A stretch of DNA of 21,851 bases from Bryobacterales bacterium (GTDB lineage: Bacteria > Acidobacteriota > Terriglobia > Bryobacterales > Bryobacteraceae): positions 5,405-27,255 of the forward strand of contig PKYZ01000666.1 of NCBI GenBank assembly GCA_003132865.1. Direction: 5' to 3'. The notes under the pieces were generated by a model. That model was not told the DNA's origin, searched no databases, and saw only the letters and a list, made by a program, of their open reading frames with translations. Below, one piece after another: positions 15,681 to 21,851 of this stretch. A program made the translations under genes and the position numbers. Every line of letters starts with the position of its first letter. Position 1 is the first letter of the stretch.

Positions 15681-16321
15681 TTGGCTGTATGTTGTGGTAA
15701 ATACAGGTTTATTTGAAAAGTGCTTGACTCTGCGTACACTCTCATGTACACTCTGAATTGTCATGCGCCCTAGCGCTTGAAGCCTTCCGCCCGGTTGTGG
15801 ACTCCACACGACCAGTACGGGCAGGCGCACCGCTTGCGTTTATCGCTGAGTTGCGGCGCGGCCCGAATGCCAGTGACACGATGTTTCAAGATATTGCAAA
15901 AGTGCCCCGTTGGACCGCGCCCGAATAGCACAAAACGACAAACCGCGCCTGTAAGTCATTCTCTTAGTTGGGTAGAGCATTGTTTTATAATCAGATGCGG
16001 TGACGCGCGCGTGCGGCGATCACATGACCTTCCACCCCCCGTATCGCATTGATTCTACTCATAGCCCAGTGCGTCCGCATCCGACTACATGTGGCTCTGC
16101 GTGTCACAATAGAAGCAGTAGATAAGTTACATGGACGGCATCAACGTATCCGCTACCACGTCGCAGCCTGACCGATATCTGTGCCCGCGCCCCGAGCTAC
16201 AGGCGCGTGCCAAACCCCGGAAGGGCGGCGACACACCCCTGGAGGCCAAGCAGCACGGGATGGAGGGGCCATAGGCAGAGATCACAGTTCCCTGGCCCAC
16301 AAAAACAGAGGTATCTGACTC
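15681..16321. other. Non-coding AT-richer stretch, no convincing gene
   Basis: About 640 bases between the selenoprotein gene and the next plausible gene. It is visibly richer in A and T than the DNA to its left. Short frames on both strands (for example 15777-16052 plus and 16127-16393 minus) show no domain, signal or ribosome binding site that I trust. It holds one good promoter-like sequence with a 9-bp direct repeat (15724-15754) and a short tRNA-like stretch near 15965-16005 that does not fold as a complete tRNA. The part from 16020 to 16320 shows nothing I can name. Confidence 0.5.
15724..15754 (+). promoter_or_regulatory. Sigma-70-like promoter with overlapping direct repeat
   Basis: TTGACT (15724-15729) and TACACT (15747-15752) are spaced by exactly 17 nt. 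The nonamer GTACACTCT occurs twice (15734-15742 and 15746-15754), 12 bases apart, with the second copy covering the -10 element. A repeat placed this way could be a repressor or activator site. No clear gene begins within the next 200 nt, so the transcript may be an RNA or a long leader toward the gene at 16322. Confidence 0.45.
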
Positions 16322-16834
16322 ATGAAAAAAGACGACAAAATTGAAGTACAAATCACGAAGCAAATCGGGCGTCAAAAAGCACCTGGCTCTCACTCATTCC
16401 CAATCGGCCATCCGAGGTTCTTCGGATCGGGCCGTGTCCCTGGGAGCAAAAACCGGCAAACTCGGGAAGCAATTGCTAGCGTGGAAGCCACTGGCTTTCA
16501 CCCGGCAGCATTCCTGGCAACTTGCGCCATGACGGGTATGATGCCAAACGTAGATGGCAGTTCCACCCCAATAAGTGCCAAGGAAAGACTCAAAGCGGCC
16601 ATTAGTTTATGCCCCTATTTGATGCCCAGACTTTTGGCCTCTCAAGTGACCAACGTGGATGACCCGGTTGACCGGGCCATAGATCTGTCAGCTATTATGC
16701 AGGACCCGGCGCTGGTGGAAAAGGCACAGGATTTAGCAATTGCGCTGGCACAGGCAGATACCGCGCCTAGTCCTGATCCGAGGTCTTCTGTCGCCGGATC
16801 TGGCGCGGGCAGGGACAGGGGTGGCCCCGGCTAA
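16322..16834 (+). CDS. Hypothetical protein resembling small phage-type DNA-binding (terminase-small-subunit-like) proteins
   Basis: A 170-aa basic-start protein (MKKDDKIEVQITKQIGRQK). The segment GRVPGSKNRQTREAIASVEATGFHP, split here by description at about residues 37-61, has the G-R-x-x-G-S-x-N-x-x-T pattern followed by a helical region and KERLKAAISLCPYLMPRLL. This resembles the GRPKGSxNKxT start and LRLEAAKAAAPYxHPRL region of small phage-related proteins that precede large terminases. The match is partial, and no terminase is in the window. The tail (about 148-170) is low-complexity Pro/Ser/Gly. GAGG lies about 12 nt before the ATG. Base composition is more AT-rich than the neighbouring genes, consistent with transfer. 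The next gene follows after about 50 nt on the same strand. Confidence 0.5.
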   Translation: MKKDDKIEVQITKQIGRQKAPGSHSFPIGHPRFFGSGRVPGSKNRQTREAIASVEATGFHPAAFLATCAMTGMMPNVDGSSTPISAKERLKAAISLCPYLMPRLLASQVTNVDDPVDRAIDLSAIMQDPALVEKAQDLAIALAQADTAPSPDPRSSVAGSGAGRDRGGPG

Positions 16835-16885
16835 AGACTTTGCTGATGACCTGGAAACCGATTCACGCGGATGCGGGAGTCAAAA

Positions 16886-17404
16886 ATGAAGCACGCCACT
16901 GATAAAAGGTCTTCTTTGATCGCCATGGCCCGCGCTTGGTCTTCTGGAATCCGAGGGGAGGTGAATCTACTTCAGCACGGATTCTCCGATTGGCGCGCGA
17001 CATCGAACCTGGGCATCGTTAACGGCCTTGTCCACCGGGAATTATCGATTCATCTCGCTGGATCGCTCGCTTCTCGCCGTTGTTTGCAGGTCAACAAGAG
17101 CGTGCTTTCGAGAGCCAACGTGCGGGCATTTGACGGAGATGCAGAGGACAGGCAGTATATTCGCACTCTAGCCAAGGACGTGCACCGCACTCCCGGAACC
17201 TGGGGCAAGATACGCCGGGCCACTGAATCTATGCTACAAGAGCGGCTCACCTGGAGGGCGGTAGAGTACCTTGCCGGTGCGCTCCGTGTCGCGAATCGAG
17301 GTTCAGGAGAAGAGGTGCAAAGGATTTGCCGGTTCTTCAAAGTACCGCGAATCGCAAGAGGCGGGGATATATTGACACGGCCTACGGGTCCCGCGCCCCG
17401 TTAA
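16886..17404 (+). CDS. Hypothetical protein, unrecognised
   Basis: A 172-aa frame from the ATG at 16886, chosen because GGGAG sits 7 nt upstream; an in-frame ATG at 16871 has no ribosome binding site. The sequence is basic, with many Arg, and predicted mostly helical (residues about 55-150, including LAKDVHRTPGTWGKIRRATESML and EEVQRICRFFKVPRI). No signal peptide, membrane segment or known motif is visible. A nucleic-acid-binding or mobile-element protein would fit the charge and the neighbour at 16322, but this is a guess. The intact frame and good ribosome binding site argue that it is a gene. It is probably co-transcribed with the preceding gene. Confidence 0.45.
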   Translation: MKHATDKRSSLIAMARAWSSGIRGEVNLLQHGFSDWRATSNLGIVNGLVHRELSIHLAGSLASRRCLQVNKSVLSRANVRAFDGDAEDRQYIRTLAKDVHRTPGTWGKIRRATESMLQERLTWRAVEYLAGALRVANRGSGEEVQRICRFFKVPRIARGGDILTRPTGPAPR

Positions 17405-17513
17405 TGCTGAGTCACTTCTGCTAGATCGCCGTCGGGGGCGGCCCTCTCGGCGTATTAAGGATATGCAGGTGCAGAAATGGTGCTTCAACCGCTGTGATGT
17501 TACTGAATAGAGT

Positions 17514-17541
17514 TATACTGGGCGTGGCTGCAAGTGCAGCC
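17514..17541 (+). promoter_or_regulatory. Possible -10 element and perfect palindrome before the GloVer gene
   Basis: TATACT at 17514-17519 is followed six bases later by GGCTGCA-AG-TGCAGCC (17526-17541), a perfect 7-bp inverted repeat placed where transcription would begin. The ATG of the next gene is at 17597. No good -35 element is visible. The palindrome could be an operator or a 5' leader hairpin. Confidence 0.4.
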
Positions 17542-17596
17542 TGGAAATCCCGGCCTGGCCCAACGGTATCGTCCGCCATGTCGAATAGGAGAATTT

Positions 17597-18484
17597 ATGA
17601 ACGAAAACAGGCAACACCAGACTAAGCGAATCGTTAGCGGGTTGGGCAAACTGAACTGGCGGAAGCGGGCGGGCGCTGCTTTTGCGCTGTGCGCTGCGGC
17701 GGCGATTGCCCTACCTGCGCAGACTGTCACCACGCTGTTCAGCTTCGATATGACGGACGGCGCAGGCCCATATGCGGCGCTGGTTCAGGCCACCAATGGG
17801 GACCTGTACGGGACAGCCGCGAGTGGCGGGGCCAACGGGAACCACAACTATGGAACGGTCTTCAAAATCACTCCAAGTGGTGCGCTGACGACGCTATACA
17901 GTTTTTGCTCCCAAACTGCGCCAGATGGCGAATGCACCGACGGCGCAAACCCGTACGCGGCGCTAGTCCAAGCCACCAATGGGGACTTCTACGGGACAAC
18001 CGTGGATGGCGGGGCCAACGGCGAGGGCGGGACGATCTTCAAGATCACCCCAAGTGGCACGCTCACGACGCTATACAGCTTTTGCTCCCGAGGCGGTGCC
18101 GGTTGCACGGACGGCGAAAGCCCCGTGGCGGCGCTCGTCCAGGACACCAATGGGGACCTCTACGGGGCGACCGTGTATGGCGGGGCCAACACTAACCTTA
18201 ACTGCCCCAGCGGCTGTGGGACGGTCTTCAGCCTGTCTATAGGTCTCGGCCCGTTTGTGAAAACACAGCCCACCTCCGGCACGGTGGGAAAGTTCGTCGA
18301 GATTCTGGGGACCAACCTGGCCGGAGCGACCATCGTCACCTTTAACGGCACCCCTGCGACGTTCAAGGTGGTATCGAGATATCTAATCACGACCAGCGTA
18401 CCCAGCGGCGCGACCAACGGAAAAGTTCAGGTGATAACACCCAGCCGCACGCTTTCGAGCAACGTGCCTTTCAGGGTGCCGTAA
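17597..18484 (+). CDS. Secreted GloVer-repeat protein with C-terminal IPT/TIG domain
   Basis: The start is the ATG at 17597, with AGGAG five bases upstream; a longer frame to 17534 has no such signal. The 295-aa product has a long signal peptide (basic MNENRQHQTKR, hydrophobic AGAAFALCAAAAIALPAQ). It then has repeats of the Gloeobacter/Verrucomicrobia (GloVer, TIGR03803) type: VTTLFSF or LTTLYSFC, AALVQATNGDLYGT, GGANG and GTVFKITPSG. There are two full repeats and a third ending in GTVFSLS. From about residue 215 a single IPT/TIG-like immunoglobulin fold follows (PTSGTVGKFVEILGTNLAGATIVTFNG to the end). Such proteins are exported or on the surface in Acidobacteriota; the role is unknown. It is short for the family, which often has many more repeats. 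Confidence 0.88.
   Translation: MNENRQHQTKRIVSGLGKLNWRKRAGAAFALCAAAAIALPAQTVTTLFSFDMTDGAGPYAALVQATNGDLYGTAASGGANGNHNYGTVFKITPSGALTTLYSFCSQTAPDGECTDGANPYAALVQATNGDFYGTTVDGGANGEGGTIFKITPSGTLTTLYSFCSRGGAGCTDGESPVAALVQDTNGDLYGATVYGGANTNLNCPSGCGTVFSLSIGLGPFVKTQPTSGTVGKFVEILGTNLAGATIVTFNGTPATFKVVSRYLITTSVPSGATNGKVQVITPSRTLSSNVPFRVP
17774..18190 (+). repeat. Three near-identical 63-bp DNA repeats within the GloVer gene
   Basis: Copies at 17774-17836, 17957-18019 and 18128-18190, each from GCGGCGCT to GGGGCCAAC, with the shared core CACCAATGGGGAC. Differences are scattered and few. Spacings are 183 and 171 bases, both multiples of three. Conservation at the DNA level allows recombination to add or remove repeats. 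Confidence 0.8.
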
Positions 18485-18930
18485 AAGGCGCGCTTCCCGA
18501 CCGTGCCTCGCCACCAGAACGGTCTGTCCATGGTTTCCTGACTTCCGGTCGCAAGGGTCGCGCGCCTCCCCTCCGGGTGCCGTGCTCCGGGGTGGAGGGA
18601 TCTTTCGATGTGCGGCCTTCAGCATGTCTACCAGCACGTACAGCCAGCGGGTGTTTGAAACGGCGCGTCTTGCGCTGTACAGATGCCAACGCCGGACCTG
18701 GGTCCTGGAGGTCTGGCAGGATCGCCGGAACGCGCCACGGGCGTATAATAGACCCGTGGCGAGCACCGCGCAGGGGGCCATGCACACATGAAGAGCAAAT
18801 GGCTCCTTACGGTTCCATGTACAGTCGCTTCGCCTAAACAGCGGTATCAGCGGTACAGGACTCTAAAAGAATCTGTAGCTTACAGATTCCAAATAGAACA
18901 CCGGTGAACAGTTGGCTCCTGTGTGAATTG
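18485..18930. other. Intergenic region without a convincing gene
   Basis: About 446 bases between the GloVer gene stop and the 3' end of the DUF711 remnant. Frames on both strands are short, Arg-rich and lack ribosome binding sites or motifs. The one structured element is the inverted repeat at 18733-18761 containing TATAAT. A 39-codon frame from an ATG at 18788 (MKSKWLLTVPCTVAS) begins like a signal peptide but shows nothing beyond that. Confidence 0.5.
18733..18761. promoter_or_regulatory. 9-bp inverted repeat enclosing a TATAAT box
   Basis: CGCCACGGG (18733-18741) and CCCGTGGCG (18753-18761) are perfect inverted repeats around an 11-base AT-rich centre that contains TATAAT (18744-18749). 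A consensus -10 box inside a palindrome could be an operator-controlled promoter. No -35 sequence is visible at the right distance, and only a 39-codon frame lies downstream on the plus strand. A hairpin terminator without a T-run is the alternative. Confidence 0.4.
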
Positions 18931-19767
18931 CTATCGCGCCGCCCGAATCGTCGTGTTCACCAGGAACGGGTCGTCGAACGCCGTGCGGTCGCCCACCTTC
19001 TTCCCCTTGACCGGCAGCAGGCGCGCGGTCAGCGGCTTCTTCCATTTGAAGGCCAGCGTGGCCACATCACCCAGGATGCGTTCGATCTGCTGCTGGGTCA
19101 CATCGCCCGCCATCGGTATGGTGTCCAGGCCGGTGCCGCAGACCGCCGAGTAAGCCAGCAGGGCATCCACGTCATACGTGCCTTCGGTCCAACGCTGTGC
19201 AAGCAGGGTGTCTTCCACCACCGGCAGCATCAGGCCGGAGAACCCGATGCGCTTTACGGGCGCGGACTGCACGGCCTTCGTAATCGCCGCCGCCGCCGTC
19301 ATGCTGCCGCTCGATCCGAATCGGGCGCCCGTGAACTTCTCGATGGCCGCACCGATGGAGACCTCGCGCAAGGGCGCCGGGGTGCGCGCTCAACTCCCGC
19401 GCGAGCCGCTCCGGTGCCGATCGCGAAGCGCCGTCCTTCGCGAAGTGATACGAGCCTGGATAGAATGGCGCGTAGGGCGCGAGCATTGCGGTGGCGGCGA
19501 AATTGAGATTGGCCGCGCTGCCCGGACAACGTTTCTCCAGGCTCTTCGCCGCGGGGCATCGCCAGTCCAATATTTGGGTCGAAAGATTCCTGGATTGCCA
19601 GCGCACTGTATTCGCGAAAGAACCGCAGCACATCCGGCCGCGATTGGCCGCGCCTCCACCCGATACCCGCCTGCTTGCACCACGCGCTTCGCCCGGCGCA
19701 ACATCTGCAAGGTGTCCTGAACTTGTTCCCGGTAGCGCGCGCAATCCATCTTCAGGAACGCAGTGAT
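18931..19767 (-). pseudogene. DUF711 (UPF0210/PFL-like) gene, decayed by frameshifts and deletions
   Basis: Family pieces appear in order but in different frames, reading leftwards. From 19767: ITAFLKMDCARYREQVQDTLQML to GGYRVE. From 19634: VLRFFREYSALAIQESFDPNIGLAM. From 19522: GSAANLNFAATAMLAPYAPFYPGSYH. Near 19435-19410: RRFAIGTG. From about 19374 to the TAG at 18931: a continuous REVSIGAAIEKFTGARFGSSGSM to DPFLVNTTIRAAR, which includes GFSGLMLPVVEDTLLAQRW and AYSAVCGTGLDTIPMAGDV. At least three frame changes and several internal deletions reduce a gene of roughly 1.2 kb to about 0.84 kb. The first codons are missing where the 46-bp repeat begins at 19769. The intact 3' third alone would be called a short protein from 19371, but it lacks most of the fold. 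The function of the family is not known to me. Confidence 0.8.
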
Positions 19768-19768
19768 G

Positions 19769-19814
19769 GCGTCCCGATGAGTCGGGACGCGGCACGCACG
19801 AGTGCGTCCGCCAC
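19769..19814. repeat. 46-bp double-hairpin repeat, copy 2
   Basis: Same element and orientation as 1074-1119, with three differences in 46 positions. The first hairpin GCGTCCCGA / TCGGGACGC is unchanged; its loop is TGAG instead of CGAG. The second hairpin keeps ACGCA / TGCGT with loop CGAG. It abuts the truncated 5' end of the DUF711 pseudogene on one side and the stop of the GNAT-like gene on the other (19817). Confidence 0.8.
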
Positions 19815-19816
19815 AG

Positions 19817-21373
19817 TCATCCATCCCCTCCAAGCTCAATCACCGCCGCGCGCAGCCGCGGGTGGCGCTGCATCAACCGCAGGTAGCGCGCTTCGTCGGG
19901 GCTGCTCTTGGCCCGTACGATGGCCTCGACCGCCGCTCTTTCTTCGGCGCTCCAATGTTCGGCGATGCGGCGCAATGGCGAATCGTCCGCGGGCATTCCG
20001 GCGCATGCGAGGCCGAGATTCCGCACTCGGAATCGGTCCCACGCGCCATGCTCGGCGTCCTCGCATTCATACAGCAGGTACGAGTGGGCCAGCTTCTGCA
20101 ACGTGCGCCGCGAGCTGCGATAGCCGGGCGTCCGGAGCATGCGGTCTTCTTCGCGGTCCACCAGTTGCGCCGCCGCCTCGTCCAGCGGACGGAAACCCAG
20201 CTTGCGATAGAACCAGAATGCGCCCGAGTCCAGCGCTTCGTCGTTCTCCAGACCTACCTGGTAAGGGTCCACGGAGAAGCACTTGACCCCCAGGATCTGA
20301 CGGAACAGGCGCAACAGGCGCGCATAGAGCCACGCCGATTCGCCCTCGCGGAATGTGTAATACAGGTTGAAGCCGACTTCGGCGCGATCGAACAGCGACA
20401 GCACCTCCACGTAACCTGCGGGCACACCGTTCTTGAAAAACATCCCGGCATGATAGGCGCGCAGGGGCAGACGCCACTCCGGCGGCACGCCGAAGAAGAC
20501 GATCTCGACGCCGCGTCCGGCGGGCGCGCGGAAGATGCGCTGCCGGTCCGGATGCGTGAAGCCATATAGCTCGCGATAGCGCATGGCGGACGTATCCAGG
20601 ATCAGATCGAGCATCTTGCGGGCCTGCGGCTTTGAAAGCTGCGTCACGGGCAGCGGCGGGCCATCGAGCTCCAGCGCGAGATCGATGTCGCCGCGCCGCA
20701 ACAGCGGTTTGCGGTGGAAGTACGGCTTTCGCACCGGCAAGCGCATCCGCGAGCGGCTGGCGCGCGGTTCGATGCGCCACAGCAGCAACAGTTCCAGCGA
20801 TTCGTAGAGATCCGCCAGGTCGCGCGGGCTTAGGGGCAGGGAAGCGATGCGCTCCAGCAGCCATCCGAGGGCGGTCGATCTTCGCGGGCGCGCGGCATCC
20901 ATCCACGCGCGGAATGGGACGTGCGCTTCCACCGGCCAATCCTCTTCGACCAGCGGCAGGAAGCGCCGCAACACGGGACCGAGCTTCTCCGCCCGGTCGT
21001 AGTTTTCCCAATCGATATCGATATGACGCGGATAGCGGGCGACGAGTTGCCTGGCTACCTCATAGCTGAAGACCGCCGAAAACGATGTTCCCGCGATGCC
21101 CGAAACTGCGGCGTCTTCGAATGCCGAAAGATCGCTCAATTCGGCGACGCGCTGCGCAAAGGAGAAGAGCGCGGCGTCCGCCAGCCGCATGACCTGCGCG
21201 TCGGCCGGATAGGCGCGCAGAAACAACAGGCACTCGTGCAGCCGGATCAGCGAGTCCGCATCGGTGAAGCGGTGGCCGGCGATATCGGCGAGCAACTGGT
21301 GGAGCTGGTGGATATCCGGCGCGCCAAACCGGCTCTTCCATTCTTCCAGGCGCGCGAGCAGATCCGTGGGCAT
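19817..21373 (-). CDS. Uncharacterised protein with a GNAT-like acetyltransferase fold in its C-terminal half
   Basis: I start at the ATG at 21373 (MPTDLLARLEEWKSRFG). The open frame continues upstream to 21838, but that part is Pro/Arg-rich and overlaps another coding frame. The 518-aa product has an all-helical N-terminal half (about 1-200) with repeated short leucine-rich helices. From about 255 to 400 the features recall an N-acetyltransferase: FFKNGVPAGYVEVLSLFDRAEVGFNLYYTF, VDPYQVGLENDEALDSGAFWFYRKLGFRP. The FWFYRKLGFRP string matches the usual GNAT strand 5 end. The C-terminal 110 residues are helical with no known motif. No ribosome binding site is obvious. Conserved-looking but functionally unassigned; the substrate is unknown and an inactive GNAT fold is possible. 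Confidence 0.72.
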   Translation of the reverse strand: MPTDLLARLEEWKSRFGAPDIHQLHQLLADIAGHRFTDADSLIRLHECLLFLRAYPADAQVMRLADAALFSFAQRVAELSDLSAFEDAAVSGIAGTSFSAVFSYEVARQLVARYPRHIDIDWENYDRAEKLGPVLRRFLPLVEEDWPVEAHVPFRAWMDAARPRRSTALGWLLERIASLPLSPRDLADLYESLELLLLWRIEPRASRSRMRLPVRKPYFHRKPLLRRGDIDLALELDGPPLPVTQLSKPQARKMLDLILDTSAMRYRELYGFTHPDRQRIFRAPAGRGVEIVFFGVPPEWRLPLRAYHAGMFFKNGVPAGYVEVLSLFDRAEVGFNLYYTFREGESAWLYARLLRLFRQILGVKCFSVDPYQVGLENDEALDSGAFWFYRKLGFRPLDEAAAQLVDREEDRMLRTPGYRSSRRTLQKLAHSYLLYECEDAEHGAWDRFRVRNLGLACAGMPADDSPLRRIAEHWSAEERAAVEAIVRAKSSPDEARYLRLMQRHPRLRAAVIELGGDG

Positions 21374-21516
21374 TGGTTTGAGCTTATTACAGAGCCGGGG
21401 CGAGCGGGCGGGCGGCGCCGCGAGGGAATTGGGCGATTTTGGGCGAAATTGTGCAAGTTTGTGCGTTTGGGGTTGCATGCGAATTTGAACGAACAAACCC
21501 ATTTTGGTCTTTAGAA

Positions 21517-21851
21517 TCAACGAATGGACATGCAGCAACGCTTGAATTTCCGTCCGCTGCCACATGGGCAGGGCTGGTTGCGGCCGGGCTGGGCGGCGGC
21601 GGGTTTTGGGGCGGCCGGTGGGGCGTCCGATGGGGCGGGCGATTTTGCGGGCAGGCGGCATTGGACGGCGAGCGCGGCTTCGAGGCGCACGGCAGCGGGG
21701 GCCTGAGGATCGGCCAGGATGGCCTGGATTGCGCCGAGCGCTTGGGGGGCGAGCGACCGGGCTTGCTCGCGCCAAACGAGGTCCTGGTCGCGCCGGATCT
21801 CGATGAGGGCCTCGCGAAAAGCGGCGGAGCGCAGCCAATTGCCGACGGTGT
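21517..21851 (-). CDS. SEC-C zinc-motif protein with HTH-like N-terminal segment, 3' part; runs off the right edge
   Basis: The frame is open from the window edge to the TGA at 21517-21519, giving 110 residues without a start. The first visible residues, TVGNWLRSAAFREALIEIRRDQDL, look like the recognition helix of a helix-turn-helix followed by the helical region of terminase-small-subunit-like proteins. A Pro/Ala-rich linker follows (SPAPSDAPPAAPKPAAAQ). The C-terminus NQPCPCGSGRKFKRCC is a textbook SEC-C zinc-binding motif (C-x-C-x8-C-C), as found at the end of SecA and in many unrelated proteins. I read it as a DNA-binding protein with a zinc tail, but the N-terminus is outside the window. 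The long frame of the next gene covers the same DNA in a different phase and is spurious there. Confidence 0.75.
   Translation of the reverse strand, partial: TVGNWLRSAAFREALIEIRRDQDLVWREQARSLAPQALGAIQAILADPQAPAAVRLEAALAVQCRLPAKSPAPSDAPPAAPKPAAAQPGRNQPCPCGSGRKFKRCCMSIR

Noticed and set aside
15965..16040. A complete tRNA gene
   Set aside because: D-arm-like and anticodon-loop-like strings are present, but the anticodon stem does not pair and there is no T-arm or acceptor stem, so it is not a functional tRNA.
15777..16052. 91-codon plus-strand frame in the intergenic region
   Set aside because: No ribosome binding site or motif. Its SHSLSWVEHCFII segment is what a tRNA-like sequence looks like when translated.
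18383..18787. 134-codon minus-strand frame after the GloVer gene
   Set aside because: It overlaps the end of the GloVer coding sequence on the opposite strand and has no domain or ribosome binding site.
18788..18907. 39-codon frame MKSKWLLTVPCTVAS... behind the TATAAT palindrome
   Set aside because: It starts like a signal peptide but is very short, has no good ribosome binding site and no recognisable remainder. It is kept only as a possible remnant of a lost gene.
21374..21838. N-terminal extension of the GNAT-like protein to 21838
   Set aside because: The extra 155 residues are Pro/Arg-rich, and the same DNA in another phase encodes the SEC-C motif protein. The ATG at 21373 begins a normal-looking protein.
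1..21851. CRISPR array, insertion sequence or rRNA
   Set aside because: No regularly spaced direct repeats with unique spacers, no transposase with terminal inverted repeats and no rRNA sequence were found on reading both strands.

Overview
This GC-rich window looks like chromosomal DNA of a soil acidobacterium of the Solibacter/Bryobacter type. That placement is an inference from gene content: an S53 pro-kumamolisin peptidase, tandem cytochrome oxidase subunit III genes, GloVer-repeat and DUF4097 proteins, an ECF sigma/anti-sigma pair and many multidomain signalling proteins. No 16S rRNA or other taxonomic marker is present. Most genes lie on the minus strand.

Layout. 1-626: 5' part of a secreted S53 peptidase (minus). 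732-1058: wreckage of a DUF433/DUF5615 toxin-antitoxin pair, followed by a 46-bp double-hairpin repeat (1074-1119). 1121-5588: compact signalling operon of hybrid histidine kinase, CheY-like regulator and NtrC-type sigma-54 activator. 5636-7500: partial cytochrome c oxidase operon with two subunit III genes, subunit IV and a small membrane protein, but no subunit I or II. 7598-9589: secreted 15-repeat TPR protein. 9704-11044: histidine kinase whose receiver has lost its phosphoacceptor segment. 11109-14209: ECF sigma factor, HEAT-containing anti-sigma factor and two DUF4097 surface proteins, with overlapping or nearly touching genes.

14283-15680 (plus) holds the most notable gene. It is a B12-binding-like/radical SAM protein whose apparent TGA stop is followed in frame by Ala-Glu-Pro and nine more codons to a TAA, giving a ...Cys-Sec-Ala-Glu-Pro... 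tail. A SECIS-like hairpin starts two bases after the TGA. I read this as a CUAEP-tail radical SAM selenoprotein that ordinary gene calling would truncate.

15681-17530 is visibly more AT-rich and holds two orphan genes, one resembling small phage-type DNA-binding proteins. 17597-18484 is a secreted GloVer-repeat/IPT protein. 18931-19767 is a DUF711 pseudogene broken into several frames. Its missing 5' end abuts the second copy of the 46-bp repeat (19769-19814). 19817-21373 is a 518-aa protein with a GNAT-like C-terminal half. The right edge holds the 3' part of a gene ending in a SEC-C zinc motif.

Two themes run through the window. One is signalling proteins with altered or missing phosphoacceptors. 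The other is decayed genes beside double-hairpin repeats.
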